Origin: Acidobacteriota bacterium
GTDB taxonomy: Bacteria > Acidobacteriota > Thermoanaerobaculia > Gp7-AA8
Length of the DNA: 64,000 bases
Assembly (NCBI GenBank): GCA_019244185.1
Contig: JAFATB010000011.1
Span: 62,001 to 126,000, forward strand
Direction of reading: 5' to 3'
The position numbers and the translations under genes are program-made. The notes below the pieces were generated by a model. It did no database searches and was not told the origin of the DNA. It was given only the letters and a program-made list of their open reading frames with translations. Within the stretch, counting starts at the first letter, position 1, and each line of letters starts with the position of its first letter. Of this stretch, positions 28,786 through 37,636 are shown one piece after another.

Positions 28786-29252
28786 GGCTGGTTCGAGCGG
28801 CAACGCTCCGCATAAACGCTGGCAAGCGCGTGCGGATCGCCCGGCGCGACGATCGCGTGCACGAGCGCGACGAGATCCTTCGGCAGCGGCGGCTCGTCGA
28901 GCCACTTCGTCGCGCGCTTCGTGCCGGCGCGGTCGATCGTGAGATCCCACTCGATGCGATCGCAGCAAGTGTTCTCCGGCAGGTAGGATTCTTTCCACGT
29001 CCCGAGCCGCGCCGCCGCGAGCAGTTTCTCGACGCGCTGCAGTTCGGCGTCGCTCAGCTGATAGCTGCACTGCTTGCGCGTCATCGTCGTGACCGTCAGC
29101 GCGCCGGTCGAATCGAGCACGTAACTGCCGGCGCCGCGGCCGGCGATGCCGCCGCTCGATGCGAGCTCGAGGTGCCACGGACGGACGGGTCGCGGTGCGG
29201 CGGCACAGGCCGTCGCGAGGAGAGCGAGAAAAATCGCGCGAAGCGAAAGCAT
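28782..29252 (-). CDS. Small exported protein, probable lipoprotein
   Basis: 156 aa from ATG 29252 (a GTG at 29267 is also in frame). The N-terminus MLSLRAIFLALLATACAAAP has a lipobox-like LLATAC, suggesting lipidation at that cysteine. The mature part contains SGGIAGRGAGSYVLDSTG, a Cys-Cys pair in PENTCCDRIEW and further single cysteines, and is predicted beta-rich. No known family. It overlaps the start of the MFS/spermidine-synthase fusion by four bases, so the two are probably co-translated. Confidence 0.78.
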   Translation of the reverse strand: MLSLRAIFLALLATACAAAPRPVRPWHLELASSGGIAGRGAGSYVLDSTGALTVTTMTRKQCSYQLSDAELQRVEKLLAAARLGTWKESYLPENTCCDRIEWDLTIDRAGTKRATKWLDEPPLPKDLVALVHAIVAPGDPHALASVYAERCRSNQP

Positions 29253-29312
29253 CGGCGCATTCTCCACGTTGTAGAGTCCGCGCGCAAAATCAGCACGTTT
29301 TCATGCACTTTC

Positions 29313-29342
29313 TTGCGGGTTTTCGAACTGCCGTCGTACACT
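29313..29342 (+). promoter_or_regulatory. recA promoter with possible SOS-like half-sites
   Basis: TTGCGG (29313-29318), 18-base spacer, TACACT (29337-29342). Inside the spacer is GAAC-N7-GTAC (29325-29339), close to the GAAC-N7-GAAC spacing of some LexA boxes. The second half-site differs by one base, so the LexA assignment is weak. A strong ribosome site AAGGAG at 29422-29427 serves recA. Confidence 0.5.
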
Positions 29343-29434
29343 CGCTGCACCACACGAATGTCCCTGTCGAACCGACTTTTCCCGCGCCTCTCCTCGGCGA
29401 ACGCTTCCTCGGGAAATGAATAAGGAGAAGGCTG

Positions 29435-30505
29435 ATGGCCATGATACCCACTGACAAATTGAAGGCAGCCGAAACGGCTCTGTCGCAGATCGAGCGGCAG
29501 TTCGGCAAGGGCTCGATCATGCGGCTCGGGGCGAAAGAGTTCGCCGCGATCAGCGCGATCTCGACCGGCTCGATCGGCGTCGACGCCGCGCTCGGCGTAG
29601 GCGGCGTTCCGCGCGGCCGCATCATCGAGATCTTCGGTCCGGAATCGTCCGGTAAAACGACGCTCTCGCTGCACGTCATCGCCGAGGCGCAGCGGACGGG
29701 CGGTCTGGCGGCGTTCATCGATGCCGAGCATGCGCTCGACGCCGAGTACGCCAAGAAGCTCGGCGTCGACGTGGACAACCTCCTCGTCTCGCAGCCCGAC
29801 TCGGGCGAGCAGGCGCTGGAGATCGCGGAAGTGCTGGTCCGCTCCGGCGCCATCGACGTGATCGTCATCGACTCGGTGGCCGCGCTCGTCCCGCGTGCCG
29901 AGCTCGAAGGTGAGATGGGCGATTCTCATGTCGGTTTACAGGCACGATTGATGTCGCAGGCAATGCGCAAATTAACAGCCATTCTTGCGAAATCAAAAAC
30001 GTCCATGATTTTCATCAACCAGATCCGCGAGAAGATCGGCGTGATGTTCGGCAATCCCGAGACCACGACCGGCGGACGCGCGCTGAAGTTCTACTCGTCC
30101 GTGCGCATCGACATCCGCCGCACCAACCAGATCAAGGAAGGTGAGGAAGTGGTCGGCTCGCGCGTGAAGGTGAAGGTGGTCAAGAACAAGGTCGCCGCAC
30201 CGTTCCGGCAGGCGGAGTTCGACGTCGGCTACGGCGAGGGCATCTCCAAGACCGGCGAGCTCCTCGACATCGGCATCGAGCACAAGCTCATCGAGAAATC
30301 GGGCTCCTGGTTCTCCTACGGCGACGTCCGCCTCGGCCAGGGCCGCGAGAACGCGAAGCTCTTCATCAAGGAGAACGCCGATCTCTCCTCCGAGATCGAA
30401 GGCAAAGTCCGCCGCCTCCTCGGCATCGGCGGCCCGGAGCTGACCGTCATCGAAGGCGGCGAGCCCGCGATGCCGGCCAAGCCGGAACGCATGGTTCGCA
30501 AGTAA
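29435..30505 (+). CDS. recA: Recombinase RecA
   Basis: 356 aa, usual length. Walker A is GPESSGKTT, Walker B LLVSQPD and [10 protein letters not shown], and loop 1 and 2 regions include [18 protein letters not shown] and [29 protein letters not shown]. The C-terminus is basic. RecA forms filaments on single-stranded DNA for strand exchange and SOS induction. ATG 29435 lies well spaced from AAGGAG. Codons in 29921-30020 are unlike the rest of the gene: this 100-base stretch is 43% G+C by hand count and uses TTA, CGA, TTG, ACA and AAA, yet the protein is normal. Confidence 0.97.
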   Translation: MAMIPTDKLKAAETALSQIERQFGKGSIMRLGAKEFAAISAISTGSIGVDAALGVGGVPRGRIIEIFGPESSGKTTLSLHVIAEAQRTGGLAAFIDAEHALDAEYAKKLGVDVDNLLVSQPDSGEQALEIAEVLVRSGAIDVIVIDSVAALVPRAELEGEMGDSHVGLQARLMSQAMRKLTAILAKSKTSMIFINQIREKIGVMFGNPETTTGGRALKFYSSVRIDIRRTNQIKEGEEVVGSRVKVKVVKNKVAAPFRQAEFDVGYGEGISKTGELLDIGIEHKLIEKSGSWFSYGDVRLGQGRENAKLFIKENADLSSEIEGKVRRLLGIGGPELTVIEGGEPAMPAKPERMVRK

Positions 30506-30516
30506 TCGCACTACAC

Positions 30517-30548
30517 TGAAGTGCGGCGGTTCGCGCCGCCGCACTTCA
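30517..30548 (+). terminator. 13-bp perfect hairpin after recA, abutting next start codon
   Basis: TGAAGTGCGGCGG (30517-30529) pairs fully with CCGCCGCACTTCA (30536-30548) around TTCGCG. It begins twelve bases after recA and ends one base before the next ATG at 30550. There is no T-tract. It may end recA transcripts, or hide the ribosome-binding region of the next gene. Confidence 0.65.
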
Positions 30549-30549
30549 C

Positions 30550-31275
30550 ATGCGTCTCGATCAAGCCGTCGCCGCGCGCCATCCCGAGATCTCCCGCCGC
30601 CGCGCGCGCATCCTCATCGCCGAACATCGCGTCCTCGTCAACGACCGCCCCGTCGCCGTCGCCTCGCGCGAAGTCAGCGACCGCGACCGCATCGCCATCG
30701 TGCAGGACGTTCCCGAGCTCGCCATCGTGAAGGAGACGCGCGACTGGATCGCCGTCGACAAGCCATCCGGACTCGCGACGCAACCGGTGCGCGAGCGCAA
30801 CCAGCGTTCGCTCGAGGAACTGCTGCGCGTGCGCTACGGCAACGTCTTCGTCGTGCATCGCATCGACACGCAGACGAGCGGCATCGTCGTCTTCGCGCGC
30901 CATCGCGAAGCGGCCGCGCAGCTGTCGCAGCTCTTCGCCTCGCGCGCCATTCGCAAAACGTATCTCGCCGTCGTCGAAGGCGCGATCGAGAGCGAGCTGA
31001 CCATCGAGTCGCCGATCGGCGGCAAGGACGCGCACACCCTCGTGCGCCCGTTGCGCCGCCTCGACGACCGCACGCTCGTCGAGGCCGAGATCTTCACCGG
31101 ACGCACGCACCAGATCCGCATTCACCTGCGCTCGATCGAACGCCCCGTCGTCGGCGACCGCCGCTACGGCTCGTCGATGCCCGCGCCGCGCATGCTGCTC
31201 CACGCGTGGAAGCTCGCCCACGAGGAGTTCGGCACGCTGATCGCGCCGGTGCCGGGCGACTTTCCGGCGTTGTGA
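30550..31275 (+). CDS. RluA-family rRNA/tRNA pseudouridine synthase
   Basis: 241 aa. An N-terminal S4-like RNA-binding domain ([31 protein letters not shown]) is followed by the synthase core. The catalytic motif is HRIDTQTSG, where the aspartate is invariant. [22 protein letters not shown] and VVGDRRYG are the other family motifs. At 241 aa it is shorter than RluD (~320). The exact target uridine cannot be told. A hairpin immediately precedes its ATG, leaving no room for a free Shine-Dalgarno sequence. Confidence 0.9.
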   Translation: MRLDQAVAARHPEISRRRARILIAEHRVLVNDRPVAVASREVSDRDRIAIVQDVPELAIVKETRDWIAVDKPSGLATQPVRERNQRSLEELLRVRYGNVFVVHRIDTQTSGIVVFARHREAAAQLSQLFASRAIRKTYLAVVEGAIESELTIESPIGGKDAHTLVRPLRRLDDRTLVEAEIFTGRTHQIRIHLRSIERPVVGDRRYGSSMPAPRMLLHAWKLAHEEFGTLIAPVPGDFPAL

Positions 31276-31325
31276 TTCCCGAAGGACGAGCCGCCTTCCA
31301 CCGCTCTGATACGATCCGCCGCGCT

Positions 31326-31865
31326 ATGGACGAGATGGTGATTCGCGCCACGACCGTCGTCTGCGTCCGCCGCGACGGCCAGGTCTCGCTCGCCGGCGAC
31401 GGGCAGGTCACGGTCGGCAACACGGTGATGAAACACGGCGCAGCAAAAGTGCGCCGGCTCTATCACGACAAGATCCTCGCGGGCTTCGCCGGCAGCGCCG
31501 CCGACGCATTCGCGCTCTTCTCGCGCTTCGAGGCGAAGCTCGAGGAGTATCGCGGCAACCTCGAACGCTCCGTCGTCGAGCTGGCGAAGGACTGGCGCAT
31601 GGACAAGTACCTGCGCCAGCTGCAGGCGATGCTGATCGTCGCGAACAGCGAGCGCGCGTACCTCATCTCCGGCACGGGCGATCTCATTCAGCCCGACGAC
31701 GGCATCCTCGCCATCGGCTCCGGCGGTCCGTTCGCGCTCGCCGCGGCACGCGCGCTGATGAAGCACAGCACGATGACGGCCGCGCAGATCGCCGAGGAGT
31801 CGCTGCGCATCGCGTCGGAAATCTGCATCTACACGAACGACAACATCACGGTCGAAAGCCTCTGA
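31326..31865 (+). CDS. hslV: ATP-dependent protease subunit HslV
   Basis: 179 aa from ATG 31326. HslV is the threonine peptidase of the HslUV complex. The mature N-terminus should be Thr9 ([10 protein letters not shown]), so an eight-residue propeptide MDEMVIRA is removed. Further motifs are [29 protein letters not shown] and [14 protein letters not shown]. The longer open frame upstream is not needed: the propeptide length fits other bacterial HslV. It sits four bases before hslU. Confidence 0.96.
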   Translation: MDEMVIRATTVVCVRRDGQVSLAGDGQVTVGNTVMKHGAAKVRRLYHDKILAGFAGSAADAFALFSRFEAKLEEYRGNLERSVVELAKDWRMDKYLRQLQAMLIVANSERAYLISGTGDLIQPDDGILAIGSGGPFALAAARALMKHSTMTAAQIAEESLRIASEICIYTNDNITVESL

Positions 31866-31869
31866 CGTC

Positions 31870-33270
<1,401 letters not shown>

Positions 33271-33305
33271 CCGGGAGCGCCTCCGGCGGGGCGGCACGGC
33301 CGCCA

Positions 33306-33368
33306 GCGCTTAGGGCCTAGCCGATTTGCACGTGCGGCTGCCCTCGAGCGCACTTATCGTGCAGGCGG
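33306..33368 (+). repeat. Dispersed intergenic element, copy B
   Basis: A 63-bp copy of the element at 18974-19035: GCGCTTAGGGCCTAGCC, then TGCACGTGCGGCTGC (identical), CTCGAG and GCAGGCGG. It is again preceded by a GC-rich inverted repeat (GGCGG-CACGG-CCGCC, near 33290-33304). It lies between hslU and the HicA-like gene, with no coding potential. Confidence 0.65.
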
Positions 33369-33402
33369 GATTGGTGCAGGAAATCCGCTACAATGCGGCT
33401 CG

Positions 33403-33657
33403 ATGACTCGCCGGGCGATCCTTCGTCACCTCGGGCTGCACGACGTCGTGGCAGACGAGAGCGGCCGCAGCGGAACGCTCGTGCGCAACACGCGCAACGG
33501 CCTCACGACGGTGCTGCCGCGCGGGGCGGTCATCGACGATCTGATTGTCGAGACGGTCTGCAAGCTGCTCGACGTGCCGCTGCCGCCGTCGCTCAGCGAC
33601 CGACCACGATCCGCTCGCGCCGGATCACGCGCGCCCTCGCGAAACTCTCGTGGGTGA
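33403..33657 (+). CDS. HicA-like small protein lacking the expected histidine
   Basis: 84 aa. It resembles the HicA group whose core reads RHSxWxNP...PRHxEIKDLLxxKICxDLGVPPP: here RSGTLVRNTRNGLTTVLPRGAVIDDLIVETVCKLLDVPLPP. HicA toxins are mRNA interferases with a catalytic histidine in the first motif; that position, and the His of PRH, are not histidine here. It may therefore be inactive or a relative. A -10 (TACAAT, 33389-33394) sits just nine bases before ATG. Its last 65 bases overlap the opposite-strand HicB-like gene tail to tail, encoding a basic tail. Confidence 0.6.
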   Translation: MTRRAILRHLGLHDVVADESGRSGTLVRNTRNGLTTVLPRGAVIDDLIVETVCKLLDVPLPPSLSDRPRSARAGSRAPSRNSRG

Positions 33658-33820
33658 CGCGGCGGTTCGCCGCGAGAATCAGCTCCACCGCTTCCGCGAG
33701 ATTCTTCCGCGCTTCGTCGACGTCCTTCCCCTGCGCATGCGCGCCCGGTAGTTCCTCGACGTACGCCACGCACACTCCCGACTCGCCCTCGACGAACACC
33801 GCGGTGAACATATGCTGCAT
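33593..33820 (-). CDS. HicB-like antitoxin
   Basis: 75 aa. The N-terminal half matches the HicB fold: FTAVFVEGESGVCVAYVEELPGAHAQGKDVDEARKNLAEAVELIL, the typical pattern YVEELPGA-QG-x-DEAxxNLxEA. No DNA-binding domain follows, only a short basic tail. ATG 33820 (or 33811) lies eleven bases from a TATACT -10 (33832-33837, minus). Standard hicAB genes are in tandem on one strand; this one faces the HicA-like gene and overlaps it by 65 bases. Orphan HicB-like proteins also occur, so partnership is not certain. Confidence 0.8.
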   Translation of the reverse strand: MQHMFTAVFVEGESGVCVAYVEELPGAHAQGKDVDEARKNLAEAVELILAANRRVTHESFARARVIRRERIVVGR

Positions 33821-33931
33821 GCGCGGTGTGTAGTATAGGTGGCTCGCTCGGAAAATTGAAGCGCTTCGCCGCCCCCTGTTTTACGCCGGAACTTACACAT
33901 TCCCCTCGGGTTAGCTTGCTCCGCGTGCAGG

Positions 33932-35032
33932 TCAGGAGACGGTCTTCTTGAACGCGCGCGCCGACGCCGCGATGAGCACCGCGGAGATCGCGAGCAGCGA
34001 CAGCACCGGCTCCCACAAATCCGCGAACGTGGCGCCGCGAATCACGATCCCGCGCGCGATCTTGATGAAGTGCGTGGCCGGCAACAGGTACGACACGACG
34101 CGCAACGGCGCCGGCAGCGACGCGAGCGGAAAGACGTAGCCGGACAGGAGCACCGACGGCAGCATGATCCCCATCGCCTGCTGCATCGCTTCCATCTGCG
34201 AGCCCGCGCGCGAGGAGATCAACAAGCCGAAGGACAGCAGCGCAAACAGATACACGCACGAGAGGCTGAGCAGCAGCACGACGCTTCCGTTGAACGGCAC
34301 GCGGAAGAGGAAGCGCATGAGCAGCAGCACGACCGTGAGCGTGACGTACGCGAGTCCGAGGTACGGCAGGATCTTGCCGAGGACCACGGCGAGCGGCGAG
34401 ACGGGCGTGACCATCAGCTGCTCGAGCGTGCCGCGCTCGCGCTCCTTCACGATCGCGAACGCGGAGAGGATCGTGCCGGAGAACGTGAGCAGGATGGCGA
34501 TGAGGCCGGGGATGAGCAGGTTCGCGCTGCGCATGTCGGGATTGAAGAGCATCACCGGATGCGCCTCGATGCGCGCGCGATTCCGCTGCTCCAGTAACGC
34601 TTGCAGATCGTTCTGCAGCACCACACCATTTGCAGCGGAAAGCGCCTGTGACGCGGTGCTCGAATCCGAGCCGTCGATGAGCACGAGCACGTGCGCGTCG
34701 CGTTGCGCCGCGAGATTGCGCGCGTAGTCGGGCGGGATCTCGACGCCGACCTGCGCGTGTCCGGCGACGATCTCGTGTTGTAGCTCGTCGCGCGACGGCG
34801 CCATCTCGATGATCCGCAAGAGTCCGGTCGCGCCGAATTGCTCGATGAGCCGGCGGCTCTCCTGCGTCTTGCTTTGATCGAAGACCACCGTCGGGATGTT
34901 CTTCGCGTTCATGTCGATGACGCCGAAGAGGATCAGCTCGAACACCGGCACCGCCAGCGCGAACATGATCGTGACGCGGTCGCGCATCATCTGCGTCAGC
35001 TCTTTGCGAAACACCGCGCCGAAGCCGTTCAT
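33932..35032 (-). CDS. ABC-2 type exporter permease
   Basis: 366 aa from ATG 35032. One N-terminal membrane helix (VTIMFALAVPVFELILFGVI), a large external loop (~40-180), then five helices, as in the YbhR/YbhS/ABC2_membrane_3 family. The conserved SAFAIVKERERGTLEQLMVTP is the coupling region of ABC-2 permeases. It is the last gene of a TetR-HlyD-ATPase-permease operon. E. coli ybhGFSR has two permeases; here there is one, presumably a homodimer. ATG overlaps the ATPase stop by four bases. Confidence 0.92.
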   Translation of the reverse strand: MNGFGAVFRKELTQMMRDRVTIMFALAVPVFELILFGVIDMNAKNIPTVVFDQSKTQESRRLIEQFGATGLLRIIEMAPSRDELQHEIVAGHAQVGVEIPPDYARNLAAQRDAHVLVLIDGSDSSTASQALSAANGVVLQNDLQALLEQRNRARIEAHPVMLFNPDMRSANLLIPGLIAILLTFSGTILSAFAIVKERERGTLEQLMVTPVSPLAVVLGKILPYLGLAYVTLTVVLLLMRFLFRVPFNGSVVLLLSLSCVYLFALLSFGLLISSRAGSQMEAMQQAMGIMLPSVLLSGYVFPLASLPAPLRVVSYLLPATHFIKIARGIVIRGATFADLWEPVLSLLAISAVLIAASARAFKKTVS

Positions 35033-35976
35033 CGCGTCGCTTCCAGTTCGGTGAGCCGCACGAACACGTCCTCGAGCGTCGGCTCGATGTCCTTCGTGCG
35101 CACGGCGCCGCTGCCGAACGACTGCAGGTCGCGGTCGAGGCGTTCGTTCGAGATGCTTTGATCGACCAGCAGATGCAGCGACGTGCCGAAGATCGTCGAC
35201 GCGTGCACATACGGCAGCGTGCGCGCGCTGGCCATCAGCGTCGCGACGCCTTCCCGGCCTTCCGCCTCGACGCGCCGCATGCCTTCCGGCGTGACTTCCT
35301 TCATCCGCTTCAGCGCTTCCGGATGTCCGCTCACGATGAGCTTCGAGAGGTAGAGATACGCGACCGTGCCGCAGCGCTCGGCCTCGTCCATGTAGTGCGT
35401 GGTGACGAACATCGTGACGTTCTCCGCGGCGAGGCCGAACAGCAGGTCCCACAACTCGCGCCGCGCGACGGGATCGATGCCCGCGGTCGGCTCGTCGAGA
35501 AAGAGCACGCGCGGCTGATGCATGAGCGCGGCGGCGAGCGCGAGTCGCTGCTTCCAGCCGCCGGAGAGTGCGCCCGCGAGCCGATCGCGATACGGGCCGA
35601 TGTGCGTCAGCTCGATCGCCCACTCCTTGCGCTGCTTTCGCTCCGCGCCTTTGAGCCGATAGATCGAGCTGAAGAAATCGAGGTTCTCATCGACCGTCAG
35701 ATCGCGATAGAGCGAGAACGCCTGCGAGACGTAGCCGATGTGGCGACGCACTTCCTCGCCCTCGCGGACCACGTCGATGCCGTCGACGCTCGCGCTGCCG
35801 GACGTCGGCGCGAGCAGACCGCACAGGATGCGGATGAGCGTCGACTTGCCGGAACCGTTTGGCCCGAGGAGGCCGAAGATCGTGCCGCGCGGCACTTCGA
35901 GGGAGACGTCGTCGAGCGCCCGTACGGAGCCGAACGCCTTCGAGACGTGACGGACGTCGATGCCGACGTCCGTCAT
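35029..35976 (-). CDS. ABC transporter ATP-binding protein (multidrug/ABC-2 type)
   Basis: 315 aa from ATG 35976. Walker A GPNGSGKST, Q-loop IGYVSQAFSLYRDLTVDENL, signature LSGGWKQRL, Walker B VLFLDEPTAGIDP, switch His in VTTHYMDEAERC. The signature has W where LSGGM/LSGGQ is usual, as in many ABC-2 exporters. The C-terminal ~90 residues (from ALKRMKEVTP) form the accessory domain of drug-exporter ATPases and end LEDVFVRLTELEA. Overlaps HlyD upstream and the permease downstream by four bases each. Confidence 0.95.
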   Translation of the reverse strand: MTDVGIDVRHVSKAFGSVRALDDVSLEVPRGTIFGLLGPNGSGKSTLIRILCGLLAPTSGSASVDGIDVVREGEEVRRHIGYVSQAFSLYRDLTVDENLDFFSSIYRLKGAERKQRKEWAIELTHIGPYRDRLAGALSGGWKQRLALAAALMHQPRVLFLDEPTAGIDPVARRELWDLLFGLAAENVTMFVTTHYMDEAERCGTVAYLYLSKLIVSGHPEALKRMKEVTPEGMRRVEAEGREGVATLMASARTLPYVHASTIFGTSLHLLVDQSISNERLDRDLQSFGSGAVRTKDIEPTLEDVFVRLTELEATR

Positions 35977-36938
35977 TCCGCGTTTCCTTCGACGCCGAGA
36001 TCCACCTCGGCGGCCATGCCTGCTTTCAGCCGCGCGTCCGGCGCGAGCACGACCTTCACGCCGTAGACTTGCTCGGCGCGTTGCGCCCGCGTCTGCACGT
36101 TGCGCGGCGTGTACTCGCCCTGGCTGGAAACGGTCGCGATGCGCGCCTGAAACCAGACGTTCGGAAACGTGTCGACGCGCACGCGCACCGGCATGTTGAC
36201 TTTGACGAGGCCGAGAAGCGTTTCCGGAACGTAGACGCGCACCCACAGCTGCGTCGGCTCGAGGATCTCGGCCACGGTCTGATCGGGCGCCACGATGTCG
36301 CCGGGACGCAGCGCGAACGACTGCACGGTGCCGGTGACGCTGGAGCGCACGACGGTTTCCGCGCGCTGCTTGCCGAGCGTCGCGAGGCGGCGCTGCTGTT
36401 GTTCGACCGCCGCGCGCGCGGCGGCGATGTCTTCTTTCCGCGTGCCTTCCTGCAACACCCGCAGATCCTCGGCGGACGTCTTCGCTTTTGTGGCCGCGTC
36501 TTCGTAAAGCTCGCGCGAGACGATGCCGTCGTGAAACAGCGCGGACGTGCGGCGGCGATCGCGCTCGTCGTTCTCCGCCACCGCGGCGGCTTTGCGGATC
36601 TCCTCGTTGCGCGGTCCGGCGATGGCCTTGGCGAGATTCGCCTGCGCGGCGGCGATGGCCGCTTCCTGTTCGGAGATCTGGCGGTCGAGCGTCTCGGTCT
36701 CGAGCGTCACCAGCACCTGGCCGGCGGCGACGGCGTTTCCTTCATCGACGTGAACGCGGCTGACGCGGCCGCCGACCAGCGACCCGACGTTCACCGTCCG
36801 CGCCTCGAGCGTTCCCGCGAGGACGAGCGGTTTCGGCTTTCGCTGCTGCCGCGCGTACAGCAGTCCCGCCGTCACGGCGCCGAGGACGAGAAGAATCGGG
36901 ATCACCCGCTTGAGGATGCGACTTGCTGCTGCTGCCAC
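35973..36938 (-). CDS. HlyD-family periplasmic adaptor (YbhG-like)
   Basis: 321 aa from GTG 36938 (MAAAASRILKRVIPILLVLGAVTAGLL, one membrane anchor); GTG 36905 is an alternative. A lipoyl half-motif (VGSLVGGRVSRVHVDEGNAVAAGQVLVTLE), a coiled-coil hairpin (~90-190, EQEAAIAAAQANLAKAIAGPRNEEI), a second lipoyl half (VRSSVTGTVQSFALRPGDIV) and beta-barrel follow. It links the ABC exporter to an outer-membrane channel. The start lies inside the reading frame of the TetR gene, with 197 bases of out-of-frame overlap. Confidence 0.9.
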   Translation of the reverse strand: MAAAASRILKRVIPILLVLGAVTAGLLYARQQRKPKPLVLAGTLEARTVNVGSLVGGRVSRVHVDEGNAVAAGQVLVTLETETLDRQISEQEAAIAAAQANLAKAIAGPRNEEIRKAAAVAENDERDRRRTSALFHDGIVSRELYEDAATKAKTSAEDLRVLQEGTRKEDIAAARAAVEQQQRRLATLGKQRAETVVRSSVTGTVQSFALRPGDIVAPDQTVAEILEPTQLWVRVYVPETLLGLVKVNMPVRVRVDTFPNVWFQARIATVSSQGEYTPRNVQTRAQRAEQVYGVKVVLAPDARLKAGMAAEVDLGVEGNAE

Positions 36939-37554
36939 GACGACCTCCCACGATCGCGCCGTCGCTCCAGAGTGCGAACAGCGCGTCGAGATAGCGGTCG
37001 AGCGGATACGCCGGCTCGATCGCCAGAAGCTGATGGATGAAGACGTACGACTGGAGCTGCCCGACGAAGAGCAGCGCGTACGCGCGCGGATCGCCGCGGC
37101 GGATGACGCCGGCATTCATGGCCCGGCGGAAGTACTGCGTGACGATGCGAATGCCTTTGCGCGGCGGCGTCTCGTCCGCGCGCGTGTCGAACGGCACGAC
37201 CAGCGTCGTCTGCGCGGACGCGGCGTGCATCTGCACGGCGATCGCGGAGCGGATGATCGTGCTGGCGAACGGGATCATCTGTTCGGCGAAACGGCGCAGC
37301 ACGACCCGCGGATCGGACGCGGGATCGACGCGCGCGAGCTCGTCGATGAAGGGAGGCGCGTCGATGCCGCGCGCGCTCATCGCGGCGGCGAAGAGATCCT
37401 GCTTGCTCGGGAAGTAGCGGAGGATCGCCGCGGGCGTGACCTCGATGGCCGCGGCGACGTCGGCCAGCGTCGTGGCGGCGAAGCCGCGGGCGGTGAAGGC
37501 CGCGCGGGCGGCGGCGAGGATCTGCTCGGCGTTGATGCGCGGCGGGCGGCCCAT
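36742..37554 (-). CDS. TetR-family regulator with unusual overlapping C-terminus
   Basis: 270 aa as read. Residues 1-60 are a TetR helix-turn-helix (TTLADVAAAIEVTPAAILRYFPSKQDLF), followed by a ligand-binding domain to ~205. The last ~65 residues (from SDGAIVGGRRG) are Arg/Pro rich and run out of frame through the start of HlyD. A regulator of about 205 aa would be normal, so a lost stop codon or sequence error is possible. It heads the exporter operon, as CecR does for ybhGFSR, and probably represses it. A palindrome lies just upstream (37567-37581). Confidence 0.85.
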   Translation of the reverse strand: MGRPPRINAEQILAAARAAFTARGFAATTLADVAAAIEVTPAAILRYFPSKQDLFAAAMSARGIDAPPFIDELARVDPASDPRVVLRRFAEQMIPFASTIIRSAIAVQMHAASAQTTLVVPFDTRADETPPRKGIRIVTQYFRRAMNAGVIRRGDPRAYALLFVGQLQSYVFIHQLLAIEPAYPLDRYLDALFALWSDGAIVGGRRGSSSKSHPQAGDPDSSRPRRRDGGTAVRAAAAKAETARPRGNARGADGERRVAGRRPRQPRSRR

Positions 37555-37566
37555 TTGTAAATGAAT

Positions 37567-37581
37567 GTTTAGTTACTAACC
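37567..37581. promoter_or_regulatory. Candidate TetR operator
   Basis: GTTTAGTTACTAACC has a perfect 11-bp core palindrome TTAGT-T-ACTAA (37569-37579). It is AT-rich in a GC-rich genome and starts 13 bases upstream of the TetR start codon, between that gene and the divergent aldehyde dehydrogenase. TetR regulators usually bind such sites in their own promoter. Confidence 0.55.
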
Positions 37582-37636
37582 GGCTGTTTGTCAAGTGCAC
37601 TATGACAATCGGCGGCTTGCTTATGATCGGCAGGTC

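Noticed and set aside
34685-34700. A third copy of the dispersed element suggested by GCACGTGC
   Set aside because: Only the 8-base palindrome matches; it lies in permease coding sequence and the other blocks are absent.
33426-35210. Large minus-strand frame covering the exporter permease and HicA/HicB region
   Set aside because: Out of frame with the clear ABC-2 permease and HicB-like protein; Arg-rich shadow.
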